This document shows, piece by piece, positions 25,092-33,495 of a stretch of 64,000 nt of DNA (its first letter is position 1; every line of letters begins with the position of its first letter). Source of the stretch: Ralstonia sp. UBA689 (GTDB taxonomy: Bacteria > Pseudomonadota > Gammaproteobacteria > Burkholderiales > Burkholderiaceae); contig NZ_DBMV01000042.1 in the NCBI RefSeq assembly GCF_002298975.1, positions 96,481 to 160,480 of the forward strand, given 5' to 3'. A program made the position numbers and the translations under genes. The notes under the pieces were generated by a model. It had not been told where the DNA came from. It searched no databases and was given only the letters and a program-made list of their open reading frames with translations.

Positions 25092-25225
25092 TGAGCCCAG
25101 GGACAAGGCAATCGGGAAGAGGCGAGGTGCCTTGTCGCGGGTGCCTCGTGTTGGGAGAGGAGACGGGCGGCGGGCACAGCCCAGCGTGCGATGCCGCGTA
25201 TGCCTGATCCGCTTGCACGACAAAA

Positions 25226-25260
25226 GACGCCCGCCGGCAAATCCGGTCGGGCGTTTTCTT
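25226..25260 (-). terminator. Terminator of the APC permease gene
   Basis: A stem ACGCCCG (25227-25233) with CGGGCGT (25248-25254), extended by inner CCGG/CCGG with one bulge, sits 18 bases beyond the permease stop. On the minus strand it is followed by CTTTTG; on the plus strand by TTTTCTTT, so it can work both ways. Confidence 0.75.
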
Positions 25261-25277
25261 TGGTGATGCGTTGCGCG

Positions 25278-26927
25278 TCAGGCGCCTTGCGGGACACCGC
25301 GCGGCGCACGTTCGCCGCGTTGCTTTTCGATGATGTCGTCGTGCATGCCGTCCACTTCGTCCAGATAGCGCGTGTGCCAGCCGCTGGCCACGCCCCAGTG
25401 GTAGAAGACCAGTGAGACGGCGGCCACGATCCCCATGTCCCAGCCATAGGCGATGTAGCCGTGGCCACCGAACTCCTTGCTGCCGCAGTACGACAGTGCG
25501 GCGATGACGGGCAGGTAGGCGATCATCCACCAGGCGCCCTTGAGCTCGCGCTTGAAGTCGGGCCAGCCGGCCTTGGCCTGGTAGTAGAAGTACACGGGCA
25601 GGGCCACGAGCATCAGCACGATGATCTCGCCGGTGAGCGGCCACTTGGCCCAGTACAGGATCAGCGATGCGCACACGAATGCAAACGGCGCGACGAGCGA
25701 CAGACCGGCCAGGCGCAGCGGACGGCGCAGATTCGGCGAGCTGCGGCGCAGCGACATCACGCTGATCGGCCCCGTCAGGTACGAGATGACCGTCGCCACC
25801 GAAATGACTGCCGCCAGTTCGCCCCAGCCACGGAAGAAGAACAGGAAGATGAACGACACGCCCAGGTTGAACCACATGGCTGGACGCGACACGCCGAACA
25901 CCGGATGCACGCGGCCGAAGATGGCCGGCAGGGTGTTGTTGCGCTCCATCGCGTAGATCATGCGCGTGGTCGTGGCCATGTACGTGCTGCCGGTGCCCGA
26001 GGGGCTGACGAAGGCGTCGATGTACAGCACGATCGCCAGCCAGTTCAGGTTCAGCGCAATCGCCAGTTGAGCAAACGGGGAGTGGAAGTCGATGCCGTGC
26101 CAGCCGTGGACGAGCAATTCCGGCGGCACCGCGCCCAGGAAGGCGATCTGTAGCGCCACATAAATCACTGCCGCCAGCAGGATCGAGCCGATCACCGCGA
26201 TGGGCACGTTGCGGCCCGGGTTGCGCGCCTCACCCGCCAGGTTGATCGGGCTCTGGAAGCCGTTGAACGCGAACACGATGCCGCTGGTGGCAATGGCGGT
26301 CAGCACCGCAGACCAGCCGTACGGCGCAAAACCTTGTCCCGCCCCATTTGCGCTTTCAGTCATGCCGAAGTTGCCCGGGTGGAAGCCCGCGCCAATCAGC
26401 GCCACGGCCGTCGCCACCGGAATGATGAACTTGAAGATCGTAATGGCGTTGTTGGCCTTGGCAAACACCTTTACGCCCCAGTAGTTCAGCAGGAAGTACA
26501 CGATCACCAGTACGGCGGAAAGCACCAGCCCCACCGGCGTCAGTTCGCCATGCTGGAACAGTGCCTGCGCCCACGGCCACGGCCAACTGCTCATGTACTG
26601 GATGGAAGCCTCGGCCTCAATCGGGATGACGGTGACGATGGCGATCCAGTTGGCCCAGGCAGCCACGAAGCCTACCAGCGAACCGTGCGAATAGCGCGCA
26701 TAGCGCACCATGCCGCCCGATTCCGGGAACATCGCGCCCAGCTCCGCATACGTTAGCGCGATGGCGAGGATAACGATGGCGCCGATGACCCAGGTGAAGA
26801 TGGCGGCGGGGCCTGCCACCTGTGCGGCATGACCCGCGCCGAACAGCCAGCCCGAACCGATGATCGAGCCCAGGCCGGTCAGCATCAGGGGCCAGGCGCC
26901 AAGGTTGCGTTGTACGTTTTTTTCCAA
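25278..26927 (-). CDS. APC-family amino acid/polyamine permease
   Basis: Twelve-helix inner-membrane permease of 549 residues (amino acid-polyamine-organocation family). The substrate-binding helix 1 motif GLGSIIGSGWLFGA is present at about residues 16-29, followed by YAELGAMFPESGGMVRYARY, typical of the family. It extends beyond the usual 450-500 residues with a soluble C-terminal tail ending IIEKQRGERAPRGVPQGA. The start is a TTG at 26925-26927 with GGAG upstream, giving LEKNVQRNLGAW; an ATG at 26964-26966 would add 13 residues but has no ribosome site. It is transcribed alone, divergent from a MATE exporter, and ends at a hairpin terminator. The substrate is not deducible. Confidence 0.87.
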   Translation of the reverse strand: MEKNVQRNLGAWPLMLTGLGSIIGSGWLFGAGHAAQVAGPAAIFTWVIGAIVILAIALTYAELGAMFPESGGMVRYARYSHGSLVGFVAAWANWIAIVTVIPIEAEASIQYMSSWPWPWAQALFQHGELTPVGLVLSAVLVIVYFLLNYWGVKVFAKANNAITIFKFIIPVATAVALIGAGFHPGNFGMTESANGAGQGFAPYGWSAVLTAIATSGIVFAFNGFQSPINLAGEARNPGRNVPIAVIGSILLAAVIYVALQIAFLGAVPPELLVHGWHGIDFHSPFAQLAIALNLNWLAIVLYIDAFVSPSGTGSTYMATTTRMIYAMERNNTLPAIFGRVHPVFGVSRPAMWFNLGVSFIFLFFFRGWGELAAVISVATVISYLTGPISVMSLRRSSPNLRRPLRLAGLSLVAPFAFVCASLILYWAKWPLTGEIIVLMLVALPVYFYYQAKAGWPDFKRELKGAWWMIAYLPVIAALSYCGSKEFGGHGYIAYGWDMGIVAAVSLVFYHWGVASGWHTRYLDEVDGMHDDIIEKQRGERAPRGVPQGA

Positions 26928-27287
26928 GGGAGTCTCCGCCCCGGCGAGTCGGGCTCGACAGGGCATCGCGGTGTGTTGACCAATCCGCTTAGTTCTACCG
27001 AGGCGACGCCGCTTTAGCATCGCCCACCGTCCTGTGCGGTGGGTGTCACCGGCGCAGGACATGCGTGTGCGGGCCGACGCGTGGCATCAGCCGCACCAGT
27101 CCGGTCGCGATGAAGGGCGCGGCGCGGTGCCTGGCCTCCGGGGGGGATTCGCGTATAGTCACCGGCGACGTTGTGCGGGGTGCCGCACTTGCCGCCCGAT
27201 TGCCGGAACTCGCAATGGGGCGCAATGATAGCGAAATCGTCAGCGGTTGCACCTCCTTTTTTACCGTTTCTCCCGGTTTTATCCCCC
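26928..27287. other. Divergent promoter region, APC permease / MATE exporter
   Basis: 360 bases without a supported gene. A TATAGT at 27154-27159 is a possible -10 for the plus-strand gene. An in-frame ATG at 27225 could extend the MATE protein by 21 residues. Confidence 0.4.
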
Positions 27288-28643
27288 ATGGAGTCCTCAT
27301 CCGTCACATTGGTTGCACCCGCCTCGCCCGCGCAGTGGCACCGGCGCGTGCTGATGCTGGCGTTTCCCATCGTGTTGGCCAACCTGACGCAGCCGATCCT
27401 GTCGGCGGTCGATACAACCGTGGCGGGGCACTTGCCGGGGCCGGAATACATCGGTGGGGTAGCGCTGGGCGGGGTGTTCTTCAACTTCGTGTTCTGGGGC
27501 TTTGGCTTCTTGCGCATGGGCACCACGGGGCTGGTGTCGCAGGCGCACGGCGCAGGCGATGCACGGGCGCTGCGGGCGAGTGTGGTGCGCGCGCTGCTGT
27601 TGGCGTTTGCCATCGGAGCGATGCTGCTGGTGCTGCAGGGGCCGGCCATCCGCATCACGCTGGCGCTGCTGGGGGCGAGCGAATCCGTCACGCGCATGGC
27701 CGAGGTGTATTGCCACGCGCGCATCTGGTCGGCACCGTTTGCGCTGGCCAACTACGTGGTGCTCGGCACATTGCTCGGGCGTCAGCAGGTGCGGCGGGCG
27801 CTGCTGCTGCAGGTGTTCATCAACGTGGTGAATATGGCGGCGGTGCTGGGTCTGGTGCTGGGCGCCGGCATGAGCGTGAGCGGTATCGGCGCGGCCACGG
27901 CGTTGGCCGATATGGCAGGTTTTGCGCTGGGCATGCTACTGCTGTGGCTGCAAAGGCCACTCGATCTGCCGTCGCTCACGCGCGCTGAACTGCTCGATCG
28001 CAATGCCTGGCGCCGGCTGATGGGCCTGAACACCGACATCTTCCTGCGCACGCTGTGCCTGCTGGCGGCATTCGGCTGGTTTGCGCATTCCGGCGCGCGG
28101 CAGGGCGACGTGGTGCTGGCTGCCAACGCGTTGCTACTCAACTTCCTGACCTTCATGGCCTACGGGCTGGACGGCTTCGCGCATGCCGCCGAGGCCTTGG
28201 TGGGCGCCGCCCTGGGCGCGCGTGACCGCCACGCGCTGCGCATGGCGATCCGCGTGTCGACGTTCTGGTCGGTGCTGGGGGCGGGGCTGTTTGCGGCGGT
28301 CTATGCGCTGGCGGGTTCAGCCATCATCGGCTGGCTGACCGACCAAGCCGCCGTGCGCGAGGCCGCACGCCACTACCTGGTGTGGGCAGCGCTGCTGCCG
28401 GTGGTGTCGGTGTGGGGCTTCCAGTTTGACGGCATGTTCATCGGCGCCACGCGCACGCGTGAACTGCTGGTGACGATGGCGGTGGCCGCTGCCGCGTTCT
28501 GGGGGCTGTCCGTCACGCTGCAGCCGCTGTGGGGCAACCACGGGCTGTGGCTGTCGATGCTGGGCTTTATGGCGCTGCGCGGGGTGATGCTTGGGGCCCT
28601 GCTGCCGAGGGTGTGGCGGGTGCCGCAGTTGCGGGCGACCTAG
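27288..28643 (+). CDS. MATE-family (DinF-like) multidrug exporter
   Basis: Twelve-helix cation-coupled antiporter of 451 residues. The N-terminal helix carries the MATE hallmark AFPIVLANLTQPILSAVDTT, and the second half repeats it with MGLNTDIFLRTLC. The family expels cationic drugs or metabolites; the DinF subgroup is suggested by ALGGVFFNFVFWGFGFLRMG. The ATG at 27288 is chosen because the MATE domain begins soon after, though the ribosome site is weak. It is a single-gene unit running convergently into the XRE-cupin regulator with 19 bases between. Substrate is unknown. Confidence 0.87.
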   Translation: MESSSVTLVAPASPAQWHRRVLMLAFPIVLANLTQPILSAVDTTVAGHLPGPEYIGGVALGGVFFNFVFWGFGFLRMGTTGLVSQAHGAGDARALRASVVRALLLAFAIGAMLLVLQGPAIRITLALLGASESVTRMAEVYCHARIWSAPFALANYVVLGTLLGRQQVRRALLLQVFINVVNMAAVLGLVLGAGMSVSGIGAATALADMAGFALGMLLLWLQRPLDLPSLTRAELLDRNAWRRLMGLNTDIFLRTLCLLAAFGWFAHSGARQGDVVLAANALLLNFLTFMAYGLDGFAHAAEALVGAALGARDRHALRMAIRVSTFWSVLGAGLFAAVYALAGSAIIGWLTDQAAVREAARHYLVWAALLPVVSVWGFQFDGMFIGATRTRELLVTMAVAAAAFWGLSVTLQPLWGNHGLWLSMLGFMALRGVMLGALLPRVWRVPQLRAT

Positions 28644-28662
28644 GCGACCTCAAACGTCGCCG

Positions 28663-29259
28663 TTACTGCGCATACTCCACCACCAGCAACGCCGTCGCCA
28701 CCGTCTTGCCCGCATTCGAGATCGCGTGCTGCACGTCCACCGGATAGCGCGCCGATTCCCCATGCCGCACCTTCTTCTCGCTCGGGCCTGACTGCACGGT
28801 GACCGTGCCGCTGAGCACCGACAAGTGTTCCTTGGCGCCCAGCTCGTGCGGTTCCGACGCCAGCACACCGCCCGGCTGGATCGCCAGTTCATACCATTCA
28901 AACCGCGCCGCCAGGTCAACCGGGCCGAGAATCTTCAATTCGCACTTGCCATCCGGGCTTTTGATGACTGGGATGGAGTGAGCAGGAATGACGGTTACGG
29001 CCGGCGCTGCATCGGCCGCGCCTTCGGGCGACAGGAAGTCCGCCAGCCCCACGCCCAGTGCCGTGGCCAGGCGCCACAACACGGCCACGGTCGGGTTGGC
29101 GAGGTTGCGCTCGACTTGCGAGAGCATCGACTTGGAAACGCCAGCGCGGCGCGACAGCTCGTCGAGCGATAGCTTGCGTGCCTGACGCAGCACTTGCAGC
29201 TTGGCGCCAACAGCCGGCGGGCCGTCGGTGAGCGGATCGGTGGCGGGGGCTTGTGCCAT
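28663..29259 (-). CDS. XRE-cupin transcriptional regulator
   Basis: Regulator of 198 residues with an N-terminal lambda-repressor-type helix-turn-helix (about 18-75, LSLDELSRRAGVSKSMLSQV) and a C-terminal cupin (about 110-195, containing ELAIQPGGVLASEPHELGAK). Such proteins sense small metabolites through the cupin and repress a neighbouring catabolic operon. It is divergent from kbl-tdh with an 87-base gap that contains repeated CGATATAT boxes. The likely role is control of threonine/2-amino-3-ketobutyrate catabolism. The ATG at 29257-29259 gives the full domain set. Confidence 0.88.
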   Translation of the reverse strand: MAQAPATDPLTDGPPAVGAKLQVLRQARKLSLDELSRRAGVSKSMLSQVERNLANPTVAVLWRLATALGVGLADFLSPEGAADAAPAVTVIPAHSIPVIKSPDGKCELKILGPVDLAARFEWYELAIQPGGVLASEPHELGAKEHLSVLSGTVTVQSGPSEKKVRHGESARYPVDVQHAISNAGKTVATALLVVEYAQ

Positions 29260-29291
29260 CGGTGGGTGTCTTGTAAATTGAACGAATTATT

Positions 29292-29319
29292 CGATATATA
29301 GAACTTGTGCGATATATCG
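29292..29319. promoter_or_regulatory. Candidate operator for the XRE-cupin regulator
   Basis: CGATATAT occurs at 29292-29299 and again at 29310-29317, 18 bp apart on the same face of the helix; the second is part of the palindrome CGATATATCG (29310-29319). It lies between the divergent regulator and kbl, upstream of the kbl ribosome site. Confidence 0.5.
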
Positions 29320-29346
29320 ATCAACGCAGTCTACAGGAGGAGCACC

Positions 29347-30564
29347 ATGGGGACAACGCAAGCCAACGCTTCGATTGACGCCTTCTACGCGGCCATCCGC
29401 CACGAACTGGAAGCCATCGAAGCGGCCGGTCTGTACAAGACCGAGCGCATCATCACCTCGCCGCAGGGCAGCGTGATCCGCACGGCAGACGGTAAGGAGG
29501 TCATCAACCTCTGTGCCAACAACTACCTGGGTTTGTCGTCGCACCCCGAGGTGCTGAAGGCCGCGCATGAGGCGCTGGATTCGCACGGCTTTGGTTTGAG
29601 CTCGGTGCGCTTTATTTGTGGCACGCAGGATCTGCACAAGACGCTGGAGGCGCGGCTGGCGAAGTTCCTCGGTACGGAAGACACGATTCTCTACGGCTCG
29701 GCGTTCGATGCCAACGGTGGGTTATTCGAGACGCTGCTTGGGGCCGAGGATGCCGTCATCAGCGATGAACTGAACCACGCGTCCATCATCGACGGCATTC
29801 GCCTGTGCAAGGCCAAGCGCTTCCGCTATAAGCACAACGATCTGGAAGACCTGCGCGCGCAATTGAAGGCCGCCGATGCAGATGGCGCGCGCTTCAAGCT
29901 CGTCTTCACCGATGGCGTGTTCTCGATGGACGGCACCATCGCGCGGCTCGATGAGATCCGCGCCATCTGCGACGAATTCGGCGCGCTGCTGGGTATCGAT
30001 GACTGCCACGCCACGGGTTTCCTGGGCAAGCGCGGGCGCGGCTCGCACGAGCATCGCGGTGTGTTCGGCAAGATCGACATCATCACCGGCACGCTGGGCA
30101 AGGGCTTGGGCGGCGCGTCGGGCGGCTTCACCAGCGCGCGCAAGGAAGTGGTAGCGCTGCTGCGTCAGCGCTCACGCCCGTATCTGTTCTCGAACACGGT
30201 GGCGCCGTGCATCGTCGGGGCGTCGATCAAGGTGCTCGATCTGCTGGAGGCCGGTACCGCTTTGCGCGACAAGCTGGAAGACAGCGCGCTGTATTTCCGC
30301 CGAAAGATCGTCGAACTCGGTTTTGAAATCAAACCGGGCGACCACCCCATCGTGCCGATCATGGTGTACGACGCGCAGAAGGCGCAGGACCTGTCCAAAC
30401 GCTTGCTGGAGCTGGGCGTGTACGTGATCGGCTTCTTCTATCCGGTGGTGCCCAAGGGGCAGGCGCGCATCCGCGTGCAGATCAGCGCGGTGCATGAGCG
30501 TGCGCAACTCGATGCAGCACTCAAGGCGTTCGAGACGGCAGGCAAGGAACTGGGGATCATCTGA
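29347..30564 (+). CDS. kbl: 2-amino-3-ketobutyrate CoA ligase (glycine C-acetyltransferase)
   Basis: PLP enzyme of 405 residues of the alpha-oxoamine synthase family. It cleaves 2-amino-3-oxobutyrate with CoA into glycine and acetyl-CoA, the second step of threonine degradation. Seen: NNYLGLSSHPEV (58-69), D189 in FTDGVFSMDG, DDCHATGFLG (218-227) and the PLP lysine K252 in GTLGKGLGGASGG. A consensus AGGAGG lies 6 bases upstream of the ATG at 29347. Its stop overlaps the ATG of the dehydrogenase gene, so the two enzymes are translationally coupled; this is the usual kbl-tdh pairing. Length is normal (E. coli Kbl is 398). The divergent XRE-cupin gene probably regulates it. Confidence 0.95.
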   Translation: MGTTQANASIDAFYAAIRHELEAIEAAGLYKTERIITSPQGSVIRTADGKEVINLCANNYLGLSSHPEVLKAAHEALDSHGFGLSSVRFICGTQDLHKTLEARLAKFLGTEDTILYGSAFDANGGLFETLLGAEDAVISDELNHASIIDGIRLCKAKRFRYKHNDLEDLRAQLKAADADGARFKLVFTDGVFSMDGTIARLDEIRAICDEFGALLGIDDCHATGFLGKRGRGSHEHRGVFGKIDIITGTLGKGLGGASGGFTSARKEVVALLRQRSRPYLFSNTVAPCIVGASIKVLDLLEAGTALRDKLEDSALYFRRKIVELGFEIKPGDHPIVPIMVYDAQKAQDLSKRLLELGVYVIGFFYPVVPKGQARIRVQISAVHERAQLDAALKAFETAGKELGII

Positions 30565-31562
30565 TGAGCACCGGACCAGGCGCCAGCAGCGCACCGCGCA
30601 TCCTCATCATCGGCGCCAATGGGCAGTTGGGCACCGAGCTGGCCGTGGCGCTGGCCGAGCGCTATGGCACCGGCAATGTCGTCACCAGCGATATGGTGCC
30701 CAAGGGCCGTCATCCGCAGATCCGCCACGAGATGCTCGACGTGACCGATCGCGGGCAACTGCGCGAGGTGATCGAACGCCACGGCATCACGCAGATCTAC
30801 CACCTGGCGGCAGCGCTTTCCGCTGCCGCCGAGCAGTCGCCCACCTGGGGCTGGCAGCTCAACATGAACGGCTTGCTGAACGTGCTGGAGGCCGCGCGCA
30901 ACTACCACCTTGAGCGCATCTTCTGGCCCAGTTCGATTGCCGCCTTCGGCCCCACCACGCCGCGCGACGCCACGCCGCAGAGCACGATCATGGAGCCCAA
31001 GACTGTCTACGGCATCTCCAAGCTGGCGGGCGAGGGTTGGTGCCGCTGGTACTTCGAGCATCACGGCATTGACGTGCGCAGCTTGCGTTATCCGGGGCTG
31101 ATTTCGTACAAGACGGCGCCGGGCGGCGGCACCACGGACTACGCCATCGACATCTTTTACTCGGCCGTCAAGCGCGAGCGCTACACGTGCTTCCTGAACA
31201 GCGATGAGGCGCTGCCCATGATGTACATGCCCGATGCCGTGCGCGCCACCATCGAGTTGATGGAAGCCCCGGCCGAGCGCATCACCGAGCGCGGCAGCTA
31301 CAACCTGGCGGGCGTGAGCTTTACGCCGGCAGAACTTGCGGCTGAAATCCGCCGGCATTGTCCGGCGTTCGAGGTGGCGTACGAGCCGGATTTCCGCCAG
31401 GCGATCGCGGCGAGCTGGCCCAACTCCATCGACGATTCGGTTGCCCGGCGCGACTGGGGGTGGCAGCCCGAGTACGGGCTGGCCGAGATCACCACCGACA
31501 TGCTGAAGAACCTCGCGCACCTGGCAACGCAAGGGGAGCCTCACGGCGCCGGCGCCAGTTGA
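30564..31562 (+). CDS. tdh: L-threonine 3-dehydrogenase, SDR type
   Basis: NAD-dependent dehydrogenase of 332 residues that oxidises threonine to 2-amino-3-oxobutyrate, the substrate of Kbl. It belongs to the extended short-chain (UDP-galactose epimerase-like) form, not the zinc medium-chain form of E. coli. The NAD motif is GANGQLG (17-23), and the catalytic S/Y/K are in WPSSIAAFG and Y149-x3-K153 (VYGISK). Its ATG overlaps the kbl stop by one base (TGATG). Gene order and overlap make the assignment strong. The product pair acts in the cytosol to supply glycine and acetyl-CoA. Confidence 0.92.
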   Translation: MSTGPGASSAPRILIIGANGQLGTELAVALAERYGTGNVVTSDMVPKGRHPQIRHEMLDVTDRGQLREVIERHGITQIYHLAAALSAAAEQSPTWGWQLNMNGLLNVLEAARNYHLERIFWPSSIAAFGPTTPRDATPQSTIMEPKTVYGISKLAGEGWCRWYFEHHGIDVRSLRYPGLISYKTAPGGGTTDYAIDIFYSAVKRERYTCFLNSDEALPMMYMPDAVRATIELMEAPAERITERGSYNLAGVSFTPAELAAEIRRHCPAFEVAYEPDFRQAIAASWPNSIDDSVARRDWGWQPEYGLAEITTDMLKNLAHLATQGEPHGAGAS

Positions 31563-31664
31563 GCACCCGCAGAAATAGGGTGAATGTGCCGGGCTGTTTC
31601 CGGTTTCGGTCGGATCGGTTGTGTCCAACAATGCAACATGCCCGCCACTTTCTGCTTCCGCTGC

Positions 31665-31910
31665 ATGTCCCGTCCGACTCCCGATCCGGCACCGCGCCAT
31701 CGCGACGATCCGCCATCTGCCCCGCGCGCATGGTGGGTGCCGGTGACACGCATGTCGGTGGTGGCGGGCGTGGTGACCGCCATTGCGCACACGTCGATCC
31801 CCCTGCCGTTTGCCGATGGCGCCTGGATGCTGCACGCGGCCGCAGGGCTCATCTTCATGGTGGGGGCGATCGATAGCCTCTTTCTGTTTGCGATGCGTCG
31901 CAAGTCCTGA
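31665..31910 (+). CDS. Small two-helix membrane protein
   Basis: A predicted 81-residue protein with a short polar N-terminus (MSRPTPDPAPRHRDDPP) and two hydrophobic helices, VVAGVVTAIAHTSIPLPF and MLHAAAGLIFMVGAIDSLFL, ending MRRKS. ATG 31665 is taken; ATG 31638 would add nine residues. Neither has a convincing ribosome site, so existence as a gene is probable but not sure. It follows tdh by about 100 bases on the same strand. No family recognised. Confidence 0.5.
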   Translation: MSRPTPDPAPRHRDDPPSAPRAWWVPVTRMSVVAGVVTAIAHTSIPLPFADGAWMLHAAAGLIFMVGAIDSLFLFAMRRKS

Positions 31911-32495
31911 CAGGTCTCGCATCGGTCACCTCCGCGACGCCGGCGTTGCATGCCGAGTGGTGCCGCCCCTTCACGCTCGGTAAGTTTTAAATCAGGTTGT
32001 AAAAACGTTCAGCCGACGGCCGAGGGCATGAGCACGTGTTCGTCACCTGTCGCGTGGTCGTGACCGTTTTGTGACCGAAATGGCGTGCGCATGCGGCAGT
32101 GCGGCAAGCGACGCCGTCGGCTGGCAAGCCTTTGCTGTACGGGCTATCCACTGCTTTCGCGCTCTCCGGTCTTGTGCCAGGAGTGTAAGCAGATGTTGCA
32201 TTGCACGGTCCTGGCCCGATGCTTGCTCCATGTCCTGCGGTCACTCAGCGTGGGCAAGACGCTTGCGCCACACACAAACAACGTTCTTCCAATAAGCGAA
32301 TCCGGAGCGGTACCAACGGCATTTGCATCCCGCCTCTTCAAAGCCGGCCCCTCAGGCCAGCGACAAGGCGCTTCTCTCAGACGGTCCCGGGGTTTCGACG
32401 GTCATACGTGTAATGCGTGCATGCCTGCCACGGCTGGCATTGCTCGGGCTTTTGCGCGTGTGACCGGAATCGCTTCACCAGAAAACGAGGAAACC
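31911..32495. other. Long upstream region of the LuxR-type regulator
   Basis: 585 bases without a gene I can support, although the regulator's frame stays open upstream to 32085. GTGACCG occurs twice near 32058-32080 (spaced by TTTT). Transcripts for the regulator probably start here, leaving a long leader. Confidence 0.4.
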
Positions 32496-33422
32496 ATGAA
32501 AGCAGTCCTGCTGGAGAACCATCCGTTATTGCGAGCCGGACTTGCGCAATTGCTCGCGCATCCCACCCTGGGTTTGGAGGTCGTCGCTCCCGCACCGTCC
32601 GCGGGAGAGCCGGGTGAACTGCAACCCGTCGACGAACTGGCCGGTCTGTTGGTCATCGGCCTGGGTGAGGCCGACACACCGGTTGACGTAGTCCAACTGC
32701 GCGAAGTCATCGCCCGCAGCGAGCCCAGTCACGTGGTGTTGCTTGCCGCTCGCCTGTCGGCCGAAGAGGCCCACGTTGCCATGACGTGCGGGGTGGACGC
32801 CTATGTCGCCAAATCGCAATCGCCCGAAGTGCTGCTGGCCACGCTGCGGCTGGTGCTGGCCGGCGGCCAATCGTATCCGGCGCTGATGCCGCGTGCAGCT
32901 TCCGCGGCAGCGCCAATGCTTGCGCTCGATGCGTCGGAATCGGCGCAGCGGCTGAATGTATCGCTGCGCCAGTACGAGGTGCTCGTGCTGCTTTCGCGCG
33001 GGCATTCGGTCAAGGGCGTTGGCCGCCTGCTGGGCATTTCGGAAGCCACCGTCAAGACGCACGCCTGCACCCTGTATCGGCGCTTGAACGTGCGCAACAA
33101 GAGCGAGGCGGTGTACGCCGCCATGCGCCTGGGCATTCCGCTGGAGATGCCGGGCATGGGTGCAGCGCTTGCCAATGCATCGCAAGACGAGGCCCCGTTT
33201 GTCCAGACGGTGACGAGCGTGCCGCGTGTTGCCGCGCCAGCCGTTGATGCGGTGATGGCATCTTCCCGGCCGCCCGGTCCAGGTCGTGGTGCCGAAGTGA
33301 GAACAGAAGCGGGTGCCGAATCGCGCTGGGCCGCCATGACACGCGCCTTTGGCGGCCTGTCTCCGGTCAAACCGATGTGCTCGCCCGTGCGCATCGCCAA
33401 CGGCACGGCTCGCCTGAGCTGA
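32496..33422 (+). CDS. LuxR-type regulator with a degenerate receiver
   Basis: NarL/FixJ-like protein of 308 residues. The N-terminal 125 residues follow the receiver fold (E7-N8, K106 in YVAKSQS), but the phospho-acceptor aspartate position is G55 (LLVIGLGEAD) and the switch Thr/Ser is alanine (LLAARLS), so phosphorylation is not expected. The GerE helix-turn-helix is intact at about 152-215 (SLRQYEVLVLLSRGHSVKGV, then SEATVKTHACTLYRRLNV). A disordered tail of about 90 residues follows. ACGAGG sets the ATG at 32496. It lies 73 bases upstream of pgaA on the same strand, so control of poly-N-acetylglucosamine synthesis is the obvious hypothesis. It may be regulated by ligand, partner or expression level instead of phosphotransfer. 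Confidence 0.85.
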   Translation: MKAVLLENHPLLRAGLAQLLAHPTLGLEVVAPAPSAGEPGELQPVDELAGLLVIGLGEADTPVDVVQLREVIARSEPSHVVLLAARLSAEEAHVAMTCGVDAYVAKSQSPEVLLATLRLVLAGGQSYPALMPRAASAAAPMLALDASESAQRLNVSLRQYEVLVLLSRGHSVKGVGRLLGISEATVKTHACTLYRRLNVRNKSEAVYAAMRLGIPLEMPGMGAALANASQDEAPFVQTVTSVPRVAAPAVDAVMASSRPPGPGRGAEVRTEAGAESRWAAMTRAFGGLSPVKPMCSPVRIANGTARLS

Positions 33423-33495
33423 TCACGCCCAGGTTGCTCCCCACCCAATGCGGCTGCTGTGCCGATGCACGTGCCGCTCACTGGACGCCACAACA

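Noticed and set aside
32085..32495. In-frame upstream extension of the LuxR-type regulator
   Set aside because: Contains no domain, an arginine/leucine-rich random look, and the ATG at 32496 has a good ribosome site and starts the receiver fold directly.
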